Of a stretch of DNA of 64,000 nt, positions 1 to 12,120 are shown piece by piece. Every line of letters begins with the position of its first letter. Positions within the stretch are counted from its first letter, which is position 1. Source of the stretch: Sipunculus nudus (lineage: Eukaryota > Annelida > Sipuncula > Golfingiida > Sipunculidae); assembly GCA_026874595.1 (NCBI GenBank), contig CM049319.1, forward strand, positions 19,325,101-19,389,100. The letters are read 5' to 3'. Made by a program: the position numbers and the translations under genes. Under the pieces are notes generated by a model, which saw only the letters and a program-made list of their open reading frames with translations, was not told the DNA's origin and made no database searches.

Positions 1-127
1 ACCGCCCCAGGCAGTCCTCACAAAAACACTGTGAAACCCTGTGTGAAAAAAAAATGATATGCATTCTTTTCAATTGCACATGAATTATTGTCAGGACCGT
101 ATGTGTAAAACAAAACGTGGAAAACTC

Positions 128-133
128 AAAAAA
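128..133 (-). terminator. RNA polymerase III terminator of tRNA-Gln, unit 1
   Basis: Six A on the plus strand (TTTTTT in the transcript sense) lie 18 bases beyond the 3' end of tRNA-Gln. The same run sits at this place in every complete unit. Confidence 0.8.
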
Positions 134-151
134 GGGTAAGTCCGCCCTTGC

Positions 152-223
152 AGGTCCCGCCGAGATTTGAACTCGGATCGCAGGATTCAGAGTCCTGAGT
201 GCTAACCGTTACACCACGGGACC
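152..223 (-). tRNA. tRNA-Gln(CUG): tRNA-Gln (anticodon CUG), unit 1
   Basis: On the minus strand 72 bases fold as a standard cloverleaf. The acceptor arm GGTCCCG pairs with CGGGACC, and the seven-base anticodon loop CTCTGAA puts CTG at plus positions 188-190. The T arm carries the B-box-like run GAGTTCAAATC and the D arm the A box TGGTGTAACGG. There is no intron and no encoded CCA. The sequence closely resembles animal nuclear tRNA-Gln. It decodes CAG. Transcription runs leftward, away from the two proline tRNAs, towards a T-run at 128-133. Confidence 0.97.
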
Positions 224-495
224 TCCCGCATGCAGTACTCAAGCAGGTAAACCGGTTTACGAGTGTAAATACATGAATCGTGTGACCATGAAAGTTGTAT
301 GTTCCATGAAACTGGTTTCATGACAGGTATGAGCATTTCCACGTGACTGGCTATATCAAGGTATACCACAATACGGCGCTGGTTACAGCAATCGGTTACA
401 TTTGTCGAACCTTTCAGGATTACAAAATGTACTTCAGATTCCATGCATGAAATCTGCCAGATGAGATTCCACCTGGCGTGTCAACAGATAGAGCT

Positions 496-567
496 GGCTC
501 GTTGGTCTAGGGGTATGATTCTCGCTTAGGGTGCGAGAGGTCCCGGGTTCAAATCCCGGACGAGCCC
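496..567 (+). tRNA. tRNA-Pro(AGG): tRNA-Pro (anticodon AGG), unit 1
   Basis: The 72-base cloverleaf begins GGCTCGT and ends ACGAGCCC. The anticodon stem CTCGC/GCGAG encloses the loop TTAGGGT with AGG at 528-530. The T arm has the B box GGTTCAAATCC and the D arm an A box around TGGTCTAGGGG. From memory it matches vertebrate nuclear tRNA-Pro(AGG) essentially base for base. The first anticodon A is expected to become inosine, reading CCU, CCC and CCA. No intron. The base before the gene differs from other units (GAGCT here, GAGCC elsewhere). Confidence 0.98.
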
Positions 568-577
568 TGTCACTCTC

Positions 578-582
578 TTTTT
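578..582 (+). terminator. RNA polymerase III terminator of tRNA-Pro(AGG), unit 1
   Basis: TTTTT begins 11 bases after the end of the tRNA and is kept in all 18 units. Confidence 0.8.
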
Positions 583-792
583 AAACCTCATCAGGATGAA
601 ATGCCAGCTTTTAAACATTTTATAATTAATTCAAGGGAAGTAAATTTAGATTTTAATTCTGACCTAAGTGTTAGTGTAAACAGTCGACAAGTTTCTTGTT
701 TGCTTCGAGCAAAATTGCCAGGTGTTGCATTCATGCATATCGACCTGAGACATCATGAATTTAAAGACTGCAAACAGCAAACCTCTATAAGC

Positions 793-864
793 GGCTCGTT
801 GGTCTAGGGGTATGATTCTCGCTTTGGGTGCGAGAGGTCCCGGGTTCAAATCCCGGACGAGCCC
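793..864 (+). tRNA. tRNA-Pro(UGG): tRNA-Pro (anticodon UGG), unit 1
   Basis: This 72-base gene differs from tRNA-Pro(AGG) in the same unit by one base, the first anticodon position (TTTGGGT loop, TGG at 825-827). It lies 225 bases downstream of that gene on the same strand, but the flanks differ, so the pair did not arise as a recent duplication with flanks. It decodes CCA and CCG. A and B boxes are as in the AGG gene. Confidence 0.98.
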
Positions 865-2146
865 GTGCTTTCTATTTTCATCCAAGTAAACAATTGCTCG
901 GGCTTATATCTTCCCTTTTGTAACCTGCAACATCTTCAGAAATTTGTTTTCGTTCAATAGATAATACTGTTTGAGGAATCAACTTCTGGAATGCAATATT
1001 CCTTTTTTTATACAGATCGTAGATCGTCTCACACGCGCCCACTGACAAAACGCGTTCTGTTGTGACTTGAGTCTGATTGCGAATAAAATCACCCGAATAA
1101 GTTTTAACGCGGAATTTCAAATATTTGTGTGTTGTACACTCTTCAAAATTGGGCAAAGTATACCGTCGTTCCAATAAACATAGTGTTTAAAAGCAAAATA
1201 TATTTTTTCAGTGGCCAGGTTATCTCATTGCATTCACTTATAACTCACATTCCTTTCCTTTAAGATGTAATGTAGGCTACTGTCGCTGTCCCTTTTCCAG
1301 AAATTAATCAGTCACTTTCAGTAATGATGGCGGCTCTATTTTACAAAAGATTTGATCTAAAATGAAAACGGAGCCACCTAGAAAAGGGAGAAAAGATTGT
1401 ATGCGATGAAAGTAAAATGTCTTAACTGTGCACTTGCTTTGTTTTAACTCACTAGAAGTGCCCATGGTATGTACACCTGACACATTCAACGGCCTCTCTG
1501 CGACAGTGTAAACTCCTGGAACGCAGTGTCAACGTGTGCAGTAGCAACTGTATTCAGGCGTTATTCAGGTCTGACTGCGTTTGACGAAATGGGAGTTTGT
1601 GTAAAGGTGAGCAGAACTTTCCTAACCTGCGTTTTATTCTGGCTTAGACATTTCCACCCATGGAAGATAAACATGATTGACATCATCTCAAATGCCTTCA
1701 GTTGTTTTGCCGGACAAGGGAAATTATGTTTCTCAATGTTCCATATGTCAGCCCAAGGGATTTAATTTAACTAGTCTTTCCCGTTGTAATGTAAGCATTT
1801 TATCAATGCACTCTGTTCGCCTTTCCGCTTCTCTTTTGGCAGAAAATAATTAACCTTTTAATATAATACGTCAGCCCTTTCGCAGAACCATTTAAATGCA
1901 ATGAACACGGGAACTATCAAATGTCAATTTGCATTGCAAACAATATCTGTTTGCCTTCAAGGAACATTCAGTATCACTGTTCTTGAAATATGAAGACCGC
2001 CCCAGGCAGTCCTCACAAAAACACTGTGAAACCCTGTGTGAAAAAAAAATGATATGCATTCTTTTCAATTGCACATGAATTATTGTCAGGACCGTATGTG
2101 TAAAACAAAACGTGGAAAACTCAAAAAAGGGTAAGTCCGCCCTTGC
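865..2146. other. Spacer of the repeat unit (unit 1 example)
   Basis: About 1.28 kb between tRNA-Pro(UGG) and the next tRNA-Gln holds no further tRNA cloverleaf, 5S rRNA or snRNA that could be recognised. Small open frames exist here but show no domain and overlap nothing functional. The spacer is as uniform between units as the tRNA genes are, which homogenisation alone can explain. Variable sites inside it include a T/A at 1017 (Asp or Val in the antisense frame; A in units 3, 4 and 9), an A/T near 1856 (changed in units 6 and 11) and the A-run at 2041-2049. Confidence 0.85.
875..878 (+). terminator. RNA polymerase III terminator of tRNA-Pro(UGG), unit 1
   Basis: TTTT begins 11 bases after the tRNA, the minimal pol III stop in animals. 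In unit 10 a C-to-T change at 18834 lengthens it to TTTTT. Confidence 0.7.
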
Positions 2147-2218
2147 AGGTCCCGCCGAGATTTGAACTCGGATCGCAGGATTCAGAGTCCTGAGTGCTAA
2201 CCGTTACACCACGGGACC
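2147..2218 (-). tRNA. tRNA-Gln(CUG): tRNA-Gln (CUG), unit 2
   Basis: Unit 2 copy; all 72 bases agree with unit 1. Confidence 0.97.
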
Positions 2219-2490
2219 TCCCGCATGCAGTACTCAAGCAGGTAAACCGGTTTACGAGTGTAAATACATGAATCGTGTGACCATGAAAGTTGTATGTTCC
2301 ATGAAACTGGTTTCATGACAGGTATGAGCATTTCCACGTGACTGGCTATATCAAGGTATACCACAATACGGCGCTGGTTACAGCAATCGGTTACATTTGT
2401 CGAACCTTTCAGGATTACAAAATGTACTTCAGATTCCATGCATGAAATCTGCCAGATGAGATTCCACCTGGCGTGTCAACAGATAGAGCC

Positions 2491-2562
2491 GGCTCGTTGG
2501 TCTAGGGGTATGATTCTCGCTTAGGGTGCGAGAGGTCCCGGGTTCAAATCCCGGACGAGCCC
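2491..2562 (+). tRNA. tRNA-Pro(AGG): tRNA-Pro (AGG), unit 2
   Basis: Unit 2 copy, same as unit 1; followed by TGTCAC (G-type flank). Confidence 0.98.
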
Positions 2563-2787
2563 TGTCACTCTCTTTTTAAACCTCATCAGGATGAAATGCC
2601 AGCTTTTAAACATTTTATAATTAATTCAAGGGAAGTAAATTTAGATTTTAATTCTGACCTAAGTGTTAGTGTAAACAGTCGACAAGTTTCTTGTTTGCTT
2701 CGAGCAAAATTGCCAGGTGTTGCATTCATGCATATCGACCTGAGACATCATGAATTTAAAGACTGCAAACAGCAAACTTCTATAAGC

Positions 2788-2859
2788 GGCTCGTTGGTCT
2801 AGGGGTATGATTCTCGCTTTGGGTGCGAGAGGTCCCGGGTTCAAATCCCGGACGAGCCC
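2788..2859 (+). tRNA. tRNA-Pro(UGG): tRNA-Pro (UGG), unit 2
   Basis: Unit 2 copy, gene unchanged. A private C-to-T lies ten bases upstream at 2778. Confidence 0.98.
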
Positions 2860-4141
2860 GTGCTTTCTATTTTCATCCAAGTAAACAATTGCTCGGGCTT
2901 ATATCTTCCCTTTTGTAACCTGCAACATCTTCAGAAATTTGTTTTCGTTCAATAGATAATACTGTTTGAGGAATCAACTTCTGGAATGCAATATTCCTTT
3001 TTTTATACAGATCGTAGATCGTCTCACACGCGCCCACTGACAAAACGCGTTCTGTTGTGACTTGAGTCTGATTGCGAATAAAATCACCCGAATAAGTTTT
3101 AACGCGGAATTTCAAATATTTGTGTGTTGTACACTCTTCAAAATTGGGCAAAGTATACCGTCGTTCCAATAAACATAGTGTTTAAAAGCAAAATATATTT
3201 TTTCAGTGGCCAGGTTATCTCATTGCATTCACTTATAACTCACATTCCTTTCCTTTAAGATGTAATGTAGGCTACTGTCGCTGTCCCTTTTCCAGAAATT
3301 AATCAGTCACTTTCAGTAATGATGGCGGCTCTATTTTACAAAAGATTTGATCTAAAATGAAAACGGAGCCACCTAGAAAAGGGAGAAAAGATTGTATGCG
3401 ATGAAAGTAAAATGTCTTAACTGTGCACTTGCTTTGTTTTAACTCACTAGAAGTGCCCATGGTATGTACACCTGACACATTCAACGGCCTCTCTGCGACA
3501 GTGTAAACTCCTGGAACGCAGTGTCAACGTGTGCAGTAGCAACTGTATTCAGGCGTTATTCAGGTCTGACTGCGTTTGACGAAATGGGAGTTTGTGTAAA
3601 GGTGAGCAGAACTTTCCTAACCTGCGTTTTATTCTGGCTTAGACATTTCCACCCATGGAAGATAAACATGATTGACATCATCTCAAATGCCTTCAGTTGT
3701 TTTGCCGGACAAGGGAAATTATGTTTCTCAATGTTCCATATGTCAGCCCAAGGGATTTAATTTAACTAGTCTTTCCCGTTGTAATGTAAGCATTTTATCA
3801 ATGCACTCTGTTCGCCTTTCCGCTTCTCTTTTGGCAGAAAATAATTAACCTTTTAATATAATACGTCAGCCCTTTCGCAGAACCATTTAAATGCAATGAA
3901 CACGGGAACTATCAAATGTCAATTTGCATTGCAAACAATATCTGTTTGCCTTCAAGGAACATTCAGTATCACTGTTCTTGAAATATGAAGACCGCCCCAG
4001 GCAGTCCTCACAAAAACACTGTGAAACCCTGTGTGAAAAAAAAATGATATGCATTCTTTTCAATTGCACATGAATTATTGTCAGGACCGTATGTGTAAAA
4101 CAAAACGTGGAAAACTCAAAAAAGGGTAAGTCCGCCCTTGC

Positions 4142-4213
4142 AGGTCCCGCCGAGATTTGAACTCGGATCGCAGGATTCAGAGTCCTGAGTGCTAACCGTT
4201 ACACCACGGGACC
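4142..4213 (-). tRNA. tRNA-Gln(CUG): tRNA-Gln (CUG), unit 3
   Basis: Unit 3 copy, unchanged. Confidence 0.97.
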
Positions 4214-4485
4214 TCCCGCATGCAGTACTCAAGCAGGTAAACCGGTTTACGAGTGTAAATACATGAATCGTGTGACCATGAAAGTTGTATGTTCCATGAA
4301 ACTGGTTTCATGACAGGTATGAGCATTTCCACGTGACTGGCTATATCAAGGTATACCACAATACGGCGCTGGTTACAGCAATCGGTTACATTTGTCGAAC
4401 CTTTCAGGATTACAAAATGTACTTCAGATTCCATGCATGAAATCTGCCAGATGAGATTCCACCTGGCGTGTCAACAGTTAGAGCC

Positions 4486-4557
4486 GGCTCGTTGGTCTAG
4501 GGGTATGATTCTCGCTTAGGGTGCGAGAGGTCCCGGGTTCAAATCCCGGACGAGCCC
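4486..4557 (+). tRNA. tRNA-Pro(AGG): tRNA-Pro (AGG), unit 3
   Basis: Unit 3 copy, gene unchanged. Upstream reads CAGTTAG instead of CAGATAG, shared only with unit 4; downstream is TATCAC (A-type flank). Confidence 0.98.
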
Positions 4558-4782
4558 TATCACTCTCTTTTTAAACCTCATCAGGATGAAATGCCAGCTT
4601 TTAAACATTTTATAATTAATTCAAGGGAAGTAAATTTAGATTTTAATTCTGACCTAAGTGTTAGTGTAAACAGTCGACAAGTTTCTTGTTTGCTTCGAGC
4701 AAAATTGCCAGGTGTTGCATTCATGCATATCGACCTGAGACATCATGAATTTAAAGACTGCAAACAGCAAACCTCTATAAGC

Positions 4783-4854
4783 GGCTCGTTGGTCTAGGGG
4801 TATGATTCTCGCTTTGGGTGCGAGAGGTCCCGGGTTCAAATCCCGGACGAGCCC
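4783..4854 (+). tRNA. tRNA-Pro(UGG): tRNA-Pro (UGG), unit 3
   Basis: Unit 3 copy, unchanged. Confidence 0.98.
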
Positions 4855-6136
4855 GTGCTTTCTATTTTCATCCAAGTAAACAATTGCTCGGGCTTATATC
4901 TTCCCTTTTGTAACCTGCAACATCTTCAGAAATTTGTTTTCGTTCAATAGATAATACTGTTTGAGGAATCAACTTCTGGAATGCAATATTCCTTTTTTTA
5001 TACAGAACGTAGATCGTCTCACACGCGCCCACTGACAAAACGCGTTCTGTTGTGACTTGAGTCTGATTGCGAATAAAATCACCCGAATAAGTTTTAACGC
5101 GGAATTTCAAATATTTGTGTGTTGTACACTCTTCAAAATTGGGCAAAGTATACCGTCGTTCCAATAAACATAGTGTTTAAAAGCAAAATATATTTTTTCA
5201 GTGGCCAGGTTATCTCATTGCATTCACTTATAACTCACATTCCTTTCCTTTAAGATGTAATGTAGGCTACTGTCGCTGTCCCTTTTCCAGAAATTAATCA
5301 GTCACTTTCAGTAATGATGGCGGCTCTATTTTACAAAAGATTTGATCTAAAATGAAAACGGAGCCACCTAGAAAAGGGAGAAAAGATTGTATGCGATGAA
5401 AGTAAAATGTCTTAACTGTGCACTTGCTTTGTTTTAACTCACTAGAAGTGCCCATGGTATGTACACCTGACACATTCAACGGCCTCTCTGCGACAGTGTA
5501 AACTCCTGGAACGCAGTGTCAACGTGTGCAGTAGCAACTGTATTCAGGCGTTATTCAGGTCTGACTGCGTTTGACGAAATGGGAGTTTGTGTAAAGGTGA
5601 GCAGAACTTTCCTAACCTGCGTTTTATTCTGGCTTAGACATTTCCACCCATGGAAGATAAACATGATTGACATCATCTCAAATGCCTTCAGTTGTTTTGC
5701 CGGACAAGGGAAATTATGTTTCTCAATGTTCCATATGTCAGCCCAAGGGATTTAATTTAACTAGTCTTTCCCGTTGTAATGTAAGCATTTTATCAATGCA
5801 CTCTGTTCGCCTTTCCGCTTCTCTTTTGGCAGAAAATAATTAACCTTTTAATATAATACGTCAGCCCTTTCGCAGAACCATTTAAATGCAATGAACACGG
5901 GAACTATCAAATGTCAATTTGCATTGCAAACAATATCTGTTTGCCTTCAAGGAACATTCAGTATCACTGTTCTTGAAATATGAAGACCGCCCCAGGCAGT
6001 CCTCACAAAAACACTGTGAAACCCTGTGTGAAAAAAAAATGATATGCATTCTTTTCAATTGCACATGAATTATTGTCAGGACCGTATGTGTAAAACAAAA
6101 CGTGGAAAACTCAAAAAAGGGTAAGTCCGCCCTTGC

Positions 6137-6208
6137 AGGTCCCGCCGAGATTTGAACTCGGATCGCAGGATTCAGAGTCCTGAGTGCTAACCGTTACACC
6201 ACGGGACC
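6137..6208 (-). tRNA. tRNA-Gln(CUG): tRNA-Gln (CUG), unit 4
   Basis: Unit 4 copy, unchanged. Confidence 0.97.
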
Positions 6209-6480
6209 TCCCGCATGCAGTACTCAAGCAGGTAAACCGGTTTACGAGTGTAAATACATGAATCGTGTGACCATGAAAGTTGTATGTTCCATGAAACTGG
6301 TTTCATGACAGGTATGAGCATTTCCACGTGACTGGCTATATCAAGGTATACCACAATACGGCGCTGGTTACAGCAATCGGTTACATTTGTCGAACCTTTC
6401 AGGATTACAAAATGTACTTCAGATTCCATGCATGAAATCTGCCAGATGAGATTCCACCTGGCGTGTCAACAGTTAGAGCC

Positions 6481-6552
6481 GGCTCGTTGGTCTAGGGGTA
6501 TGATTCTCGCTTAGGGTGCGAGAGGTCCCGGGTTCAAATCCCGGACGAGCCC
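6481..6552 (+). tRNA. tRNA-Pro(AGG): tRNA-Pro (AGG), unit 4
   Basis: Unit 4 copy, gene unchanged; upstream CAGTTAG as in unit 3, A-type flank downstream. Confidence 0.98.
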
Positions 6553-6777
6553 TATCACTCTCTTTTTAAACCTCATCAGGATGAAATGCCAGCTTTTAAA
6601 CATTTTATAATTAATTCAAGGGAAGTAAATTTAGATTTTAATTCTGACCTAAGTGTTAGTGTAAACAGTCGACAAGTTTCTTGTTTGCTTCGAGCAAAAT
6701 TGCCAGGTGTTGCATTCATGCATATCGACCTGAGACATCATGAATTTAAAGACTGCAAACAGCAAACCTCTATAAGC

Positions 6778-6849
6778 GGCTCGTTGGTCTAGGGGTATGA
6801 TTCTCGCTTTGGGTGCGAGAGGTCCCGGGTTCAAATCCCGGACGAGCCC
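6778..6849 (+). tRNA. tRNA-Pro(UGG): tRNA-Pro (UGG), unit 4
   Basis: Unit 4 copy, unchanged. Confidence 0.98.
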
Positions 6850-8131
6850 GTGCTTTCTATTTTCATCCAAGTAAACAATTGCTCGGGCTTATATCTTCCC
6901 TTTTGTAACCTGCAACATCTTCAGAAATTTGTTTTCGTTCAATAGATAATACTGTTTGAGGAATCAACTTCTGGAATGCAATATTCCTTTTTTTATACAG
7001 AACGTAGATCGTCTCACACGCGCCCACTGACAAAACGCGTTCTGTTGTGACTTGAGTCTGATTGCGAATAAAATCACCCGAATAAGTTTTAACGCGGAAT
7101 TTCAAATATTTGTGTGTTGTACACTCTTCAAAATTGGGCAAAGTATACCGTCGTTCCAATAAACATAGTGTTTAAAAGCAAAATATATTTTTTCAGTGGC
7201 CAGGTTATCTCATTGCATTCACTTATAACTCACATTCCTTTCCTTTAAGATGTAATGTAGGCTACTGTCGCTGTCCCTTTTCCAGAAATTAATCAGTCAC
7301 TTTCAGTAATGATGGCGGCTCTATTTTACAAAAGATTTGATCTAAAATGAAAACGGAGCCACCTAGAAAAGGGAGAAAAGATTGTATGCGATGAAAGTAA
7401 AATGTCTTAACTGTGCACTTGCTTTGTTTTAACTCACTAGAAGTGCCCATGGTATGTACACCTGACACATTCAACGGCCTCTCTGCGACAGTGTAAACTC
7501 CTGGAACGCAGTGTCAACGTGTGCAGTAGCAACTGTATTCAGGCGTTATTCAGGTCTGACTGCGTTTGACGAAATGGGAGTTTGTGTAAAGGTGAGCAGA
7601 ACTTTCCTAACCTGCGTTTTATTCTGGCTTAGACATTTCCACCCATGGAAGATAAACATGATTGACATCATCTCAAATGCCTTCAGTTGTTTTGCCGGAC
7701 AAGGGAAATTATGTTTCTCAATGTTCCATATGTCAGCCCAAGGGATTTAATTTAACTAGTCTTTCCCGTTGTAATGTAAGCATTTTATCAATGCACTCTG
7801 TTCGCCTTTCCGCTTCTCTTTTGGCAGAAAATAATTAACCTTTTAATATAATACGTCAGCCCTTTCGCAGAACCATTTAAATGCAATGAACACGGGAACT
7901 ATCAAATGTCAATTTGCATTGCAAACAATATCTGTTTGCCTTCAAGGAACATTCAGTATCACTGTTCTTGAAATATGAAGACCGCCCCAGGCAGTCCTCA
8001 CAAAAACACTGTGAAACCCTGTGTGAAAAAAAAATGATATGCATTCTTTTCAATTGCACATGAATTATTGTCAGGACCGTATGTGTAAAACAAAACGTGG
8101 AAAACTCAAAAAAGGGTAAGTCCGCCCTTGC

Positions 8132-8203
8132 AGGTCCCGCCGAGATTTGAACTCGGATCGCAGGATTCAGAGTCCTGAGTGCTAACCGTTACACCACGGG
8201 ACC
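8132..8203 (-). tRNA. tRNA-Gln(CUG): tRNA-Gln (CUG), unit 5
   Basis: Unit 5 copy, unchanged. Confidence 0.97.
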
Positions 8204-8475
8204 TCCCGCATGCAGTACTCAAGCAGGTAAACCGGTTTACGAGTGTAAATACATGAATCGTGTGACCATGAAAGTTGTATGTTCCATGAAACTGGTTTCA
8301 TGACAGGTATGAGCATTTCCACGTGACTGGCTATATCAAGGTATACCACAATACGGCGCTGGTTACAGCAATCGGTTACATTTGTCGAACCTTTCAGGAT
8401 TACAAAATGTACTTCAGATTCCATGCATGAAATCTGCCAGATGAGATTCCACCTGGCGTGTCAACAGATAGAGCC

Positions 8476-8547
8476 GGCTCGTTGGTCTAGGGGTATGATT
8501 CTCGCTTAGGGTGCGAGAGGTCCCGGGTTCAAATCCCGGACGAGCCC
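8476..8547 (+). tRNA. tRNA-Pro(AGG): tRNA-Pro (AGG), unit 5
   Basis: Unit 5 copy, gene unchanged; G-type flank downstream. Confidence 0.98.
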
Positions 8548-8772
8548 TGTCACTCTCTTTTTAAACCTCATCAGGATGAAATGCCAGCTTTTAAACATTT
8601 TATAATTAATTCAAGGGAAGTAAATTTAGATTTTAATTCTGACCTAAGTGTTAGTGTAAACAGTCGACAAGTTTCTTGTTTGCTTCGAGCAAAATTGCCA
8701 GGTGTTGCATTCATGCATATCGACCTGAGACATCATGAATTTAAAGACTGCAAACAGCAAACCTCTATAAGC

Positions 8773-8844
8773 GGCTCGTTGGTCTAGGGGTATGATTCTC
8801 GCTTTGGGTGCGAGAGGTCCCGGGTTCAAATCCCGGACGAGCCC
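8773..8844 (+). tRNA. tRNA-Pro(UGG): tRNA-Pro (UGG), unit 5
   Basis: Unit 5 copy, unchanged. Confidence 0.98.
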
Positions 8845-10125
8845 GTGCTTTCTATTTTCATCCAAGTAAACAATTGCTCGGGCTTATATCTTCCCTTTTG
8901 TAACCTGCAACATCTTCAGAAATTTGTTTTCGTTCAATAGATAATACTGTTTGAGGAATCAACTTCTGGAATGCAATATTCCTTTTTTTATACAGATCGT
9001 AGATCGTCTCACACGCGCCCACTGACAAAACGCGTTCTGTTGTGACTTGAGTCTGATTGCGAATAAAATCACCCGAATAAGTTTTAACGCGGAATTTCAA
9101 ATATTTGTGTGTTGTACACTCTTCAAAATTGGGCAAAGTATACCGTCGTTCCAATAAACATAGTGTTTAAAAGCAAAATATATTTTTTCAGTGGCCAGGT
9201 TATCTCATTGCATTCACTTATAACTCACATTCCTTTCCTTTAAGATGTAATGTAGGCTACTGTCGCTGTCCCTTTTCCAGAAATTAATCAGTCACTTTCA
9301 GTAATGATGGCGGCTCTATTTTACAAAAGATTTGATCTAAAATGAAAACGGAGCCACCTAGAAAAGGGAGAAAAGATTGTATGCGATGAAAGTAAAATGT
9401 CTTAACTGTGCACTTGCTTTGTTTTAACTCACTAGAAGTGCCCATGGTATGTACACCTGACACATTCAACGGCCTCTCTGCGACAGTGTAAACTCCTGGA
9501 ACGCAGTGTCAACGTGTGCAGTAGCAACTGTATTCAGGCGTTATTCAGGTCTGACTGCGTTTGACGAAATGGGAGTTTGTGTAAAGGTGAGCAGAACTTT
9601 CCTAACCTGCGTTTTATTCTGGCTTAGACATTTCCACCCATGGAAGATAAACATGATTGACATCATCTCAAATGCCTTCAGTTGTTTTGCCGGACAAGGG
9701 AAATTATGTTTCTCAATGTTCCATATGTCAGCCCAAGGGATTTAATTTAACTAGTCTTTCCCGTTGTAATGTAAGCATTTTATCAATGCACTCTGTTCGC
9801 CTTTCCGCTTCTCTTTTGGCAGAAAATAATTAACCTTTTAATATAATACGTCAGCCCTTTCGCAGAACCATTTAAATGCAATGAACACGGGAACTATCAA
9901 ATGTCAATTTGCATTGCAAACAATATCTGTTTGCCTTCAAGGAACATTCAGTATCACTGTTCTTGAAATATGAAGACCGCCCCAGGCAGTCCTCACAAAA
10001 ACACTGTGAAACCCTGTGTGAAAAAAAATGATATGCATTCTTTTCAATTGCACATGAATTATTGTCAGGACCGTATGTGTAAAACAAAACGTGGAAAACT
10101 CAAAAAAGGGTAAGTCCGCCCTTGC

Positions 10126-10197
10126 AGGTCCCGCCGAGATTTGAACTCGGATCGCAGGATTCAGAGTCCTGAGTGCTAACCGTTACACCACGGGACC
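10126..10197 (-). tRNA. tRNA-Gln(CUG): tRNA-Gln (CUG), unit 6
   Basis: Unit 6 copy, gene unchanged. The A-run beyond its 3' end is one base shorter than usual (8 A). Confidence 0.97.
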
Positions 10198-10469
10198 TCC
10201 CGCATGCAGTACTCAAGCAGGTAAACCGGTTTACGAGTGTAAATACATGAATCGTGTGACCATGAAAGTTGTATGTTCCATGAAACTGGTTTCATGACAG
10301 GTATGAGCATTTCCACGTGACTGGCTATATCAAGGTATACCACAATACGGCGCTGGTTACAGCAATCGGTTACATTTGTCGAACCTTTCAGGATTACAAA
10401 ATGTACTTCAGATTCCATGCATGAAATCTGCCAGATGAGATTCCACCTGGCGTGTCAACAGATAGAGCC

Positions 10470-10541
10470 GGCTCGTTGGTCTAGGGGTATGATTCTCGCT
10501 TAGGGTGCGAGAGGTCCCGGGTTCAAATCCCGGACGAGCCC
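10470..10541 (+). tRNA. tRNA-Pro(AGG): tRNA-Pro (AGG), unit 6
   Basis: Unit 6 copy, gene unchanged; G-type flank. Confidence 0.98.
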
Positions 10542-10766
10542 TGTCACTCTCTTTTTAAACCTCATCAGGATGAAATGCCAGCTTTTAAACATTTTATAAT
10601 TAATTCAAGGGAAGTAAATTTAGATTTTAATTCTGACCTAAGTGTTAGTGTAAACAGTCGACAAGTTTCTTGTTTGCTTCGAGCAAAATTGCCAGGTGTT
10701 GCATTCATGCATATCGACCTGAGACATCATGAATTTAAAGACTGCAAACAGCAAACCTCTATAAGC

Positions 10767-10838
10767 GGCTCGTTGGTCTAGGGGTATGATTCTCGCTTTG
10801 GGTGCGAGAGGTCCCGGGTTCAAATCCCGGACGAGCCC
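10767..10838 (+). tRNA. tRNA-Pro(UGG): tRNA-Pro (UGG), unit 6
   Basis: Unit 6 copy, unchanged. Confidence 0.98.
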
Positions 10839-12120
10839 GTGCTTTCTATTTTCATCCAAGTAAACAATTGCTCGGGCTTATATCTTCCCTTTTGTAACCT
10901 GCAACATCTTCAGAAATTTGTTTTCGTTCAATAGATAATACTGTTTGAGGAATCAACTTCTGGAATGCAATATTCCTTTTTTTATACAGATCGTAGATCG
11001 TCTCACACGCGCCCACTGACAAAACGCGTTCTGTTGTGACTTGAGTCTGATTGCGAATAAAATCACCCGAATAAGTTTTAACGCGGAATTTCAAATATTT
11101 GTGTGTTGTACACTCTTCAAAATTGGGCAAAGTATACCGTCGTTCCAATAAACATAGTGTTTAAAAGCAAAATATATTTTTTCAGTGGCCAGGTTATCTC
11201 ATTGCATTCACTTATAACTCACATTCCTTTCCTTTAAGATGTAATGTAGGCTACTGTCGCTGTCCCTTTTCCAGAAATTAATCAGTCACTTTCAGTAATG
11301 ATGGCGGCTCTATTTTACAAAAGATTTGATCTAAAATGAAAACGGAGCCACCTAGAAAAGGGAGAAAAGATTGTATGCGATGAAAGTAAAATGTCTTAAC
11401 TGTGCACTTGCTTTGTTTTAACTCACTAGAAGTGCCCATGGTATGTACACCTGACACATTCAACGGCCTCTCTGCGACAGTGTAAACTCCTGGAACGCAG
11501 TGTCAACGTGTGCAGTAGCAACTGTATTCAGGCGTTATTCAGGTCTGACTGCGTTTGACGAAATGGGAGTTTGTGTAAAGGTGAGCAGAACTTTCCTAAC
11601 CTGCGTTTTATTCTGGCTTAGACATTTCCACCCATGGAAGATAAACATGATTGACATCATCTCAAATGCCTTCAGTTGTTTTGCCGGACAAGGGAAATTA
11701 TGTTTCTCAATGTTCCATATGTCAGCCCAAGGGATTTAATTTAACTAGTCTTTCCCGTTGTAATGTAAGCATTTTATCAATGCACTCTGTTCGCCTTTCC
11801 GCTTCTCTTTTGGCAGAAAATAATTAACCTTTTAAAATAATACGTCAGCCCTTTCGCAGAACCATTTAAATGCAATGAACACGGGAACTATCAAATGTCA
11901 ATTTGCATTGCAAACAATATCTGTTTGCCTTCAAGGAACATTCAGTATCACTGTTCTTGAAATATGAAGACCGCCCCAGGCAGTCCTCACAAAAACACTG
12001 TGAAACCCTGTGTGAAAAAAAAATGATATGCATTCTTTTCAATTGCACATGAATTATTGTCAGGACCGTATGTGTAAAACAAAACGTGGAAAACTCAAAA
12101 AAGGGTAAGTCCGCCCTTGC

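Noticed and set aside
202-444. 80-codon minus-strand frame and 68- and 73-codon frames at 601-885 in each unit
   Set aside because: They overlap the tRNA-Gln or tRNA-Pro(UGG) genes and translate tRNA sequence; shadows of the RNA genes.
878-1174. A 98-codon minus-strand frame kept open in all 18 units, and smaller spacer frames of 60-80 codons
   Set aside because: Units differ by so few changes that any frame would stay open; there is no recognisable domain, and a variable site changes Asp to Val freely. Not evidence of coding.
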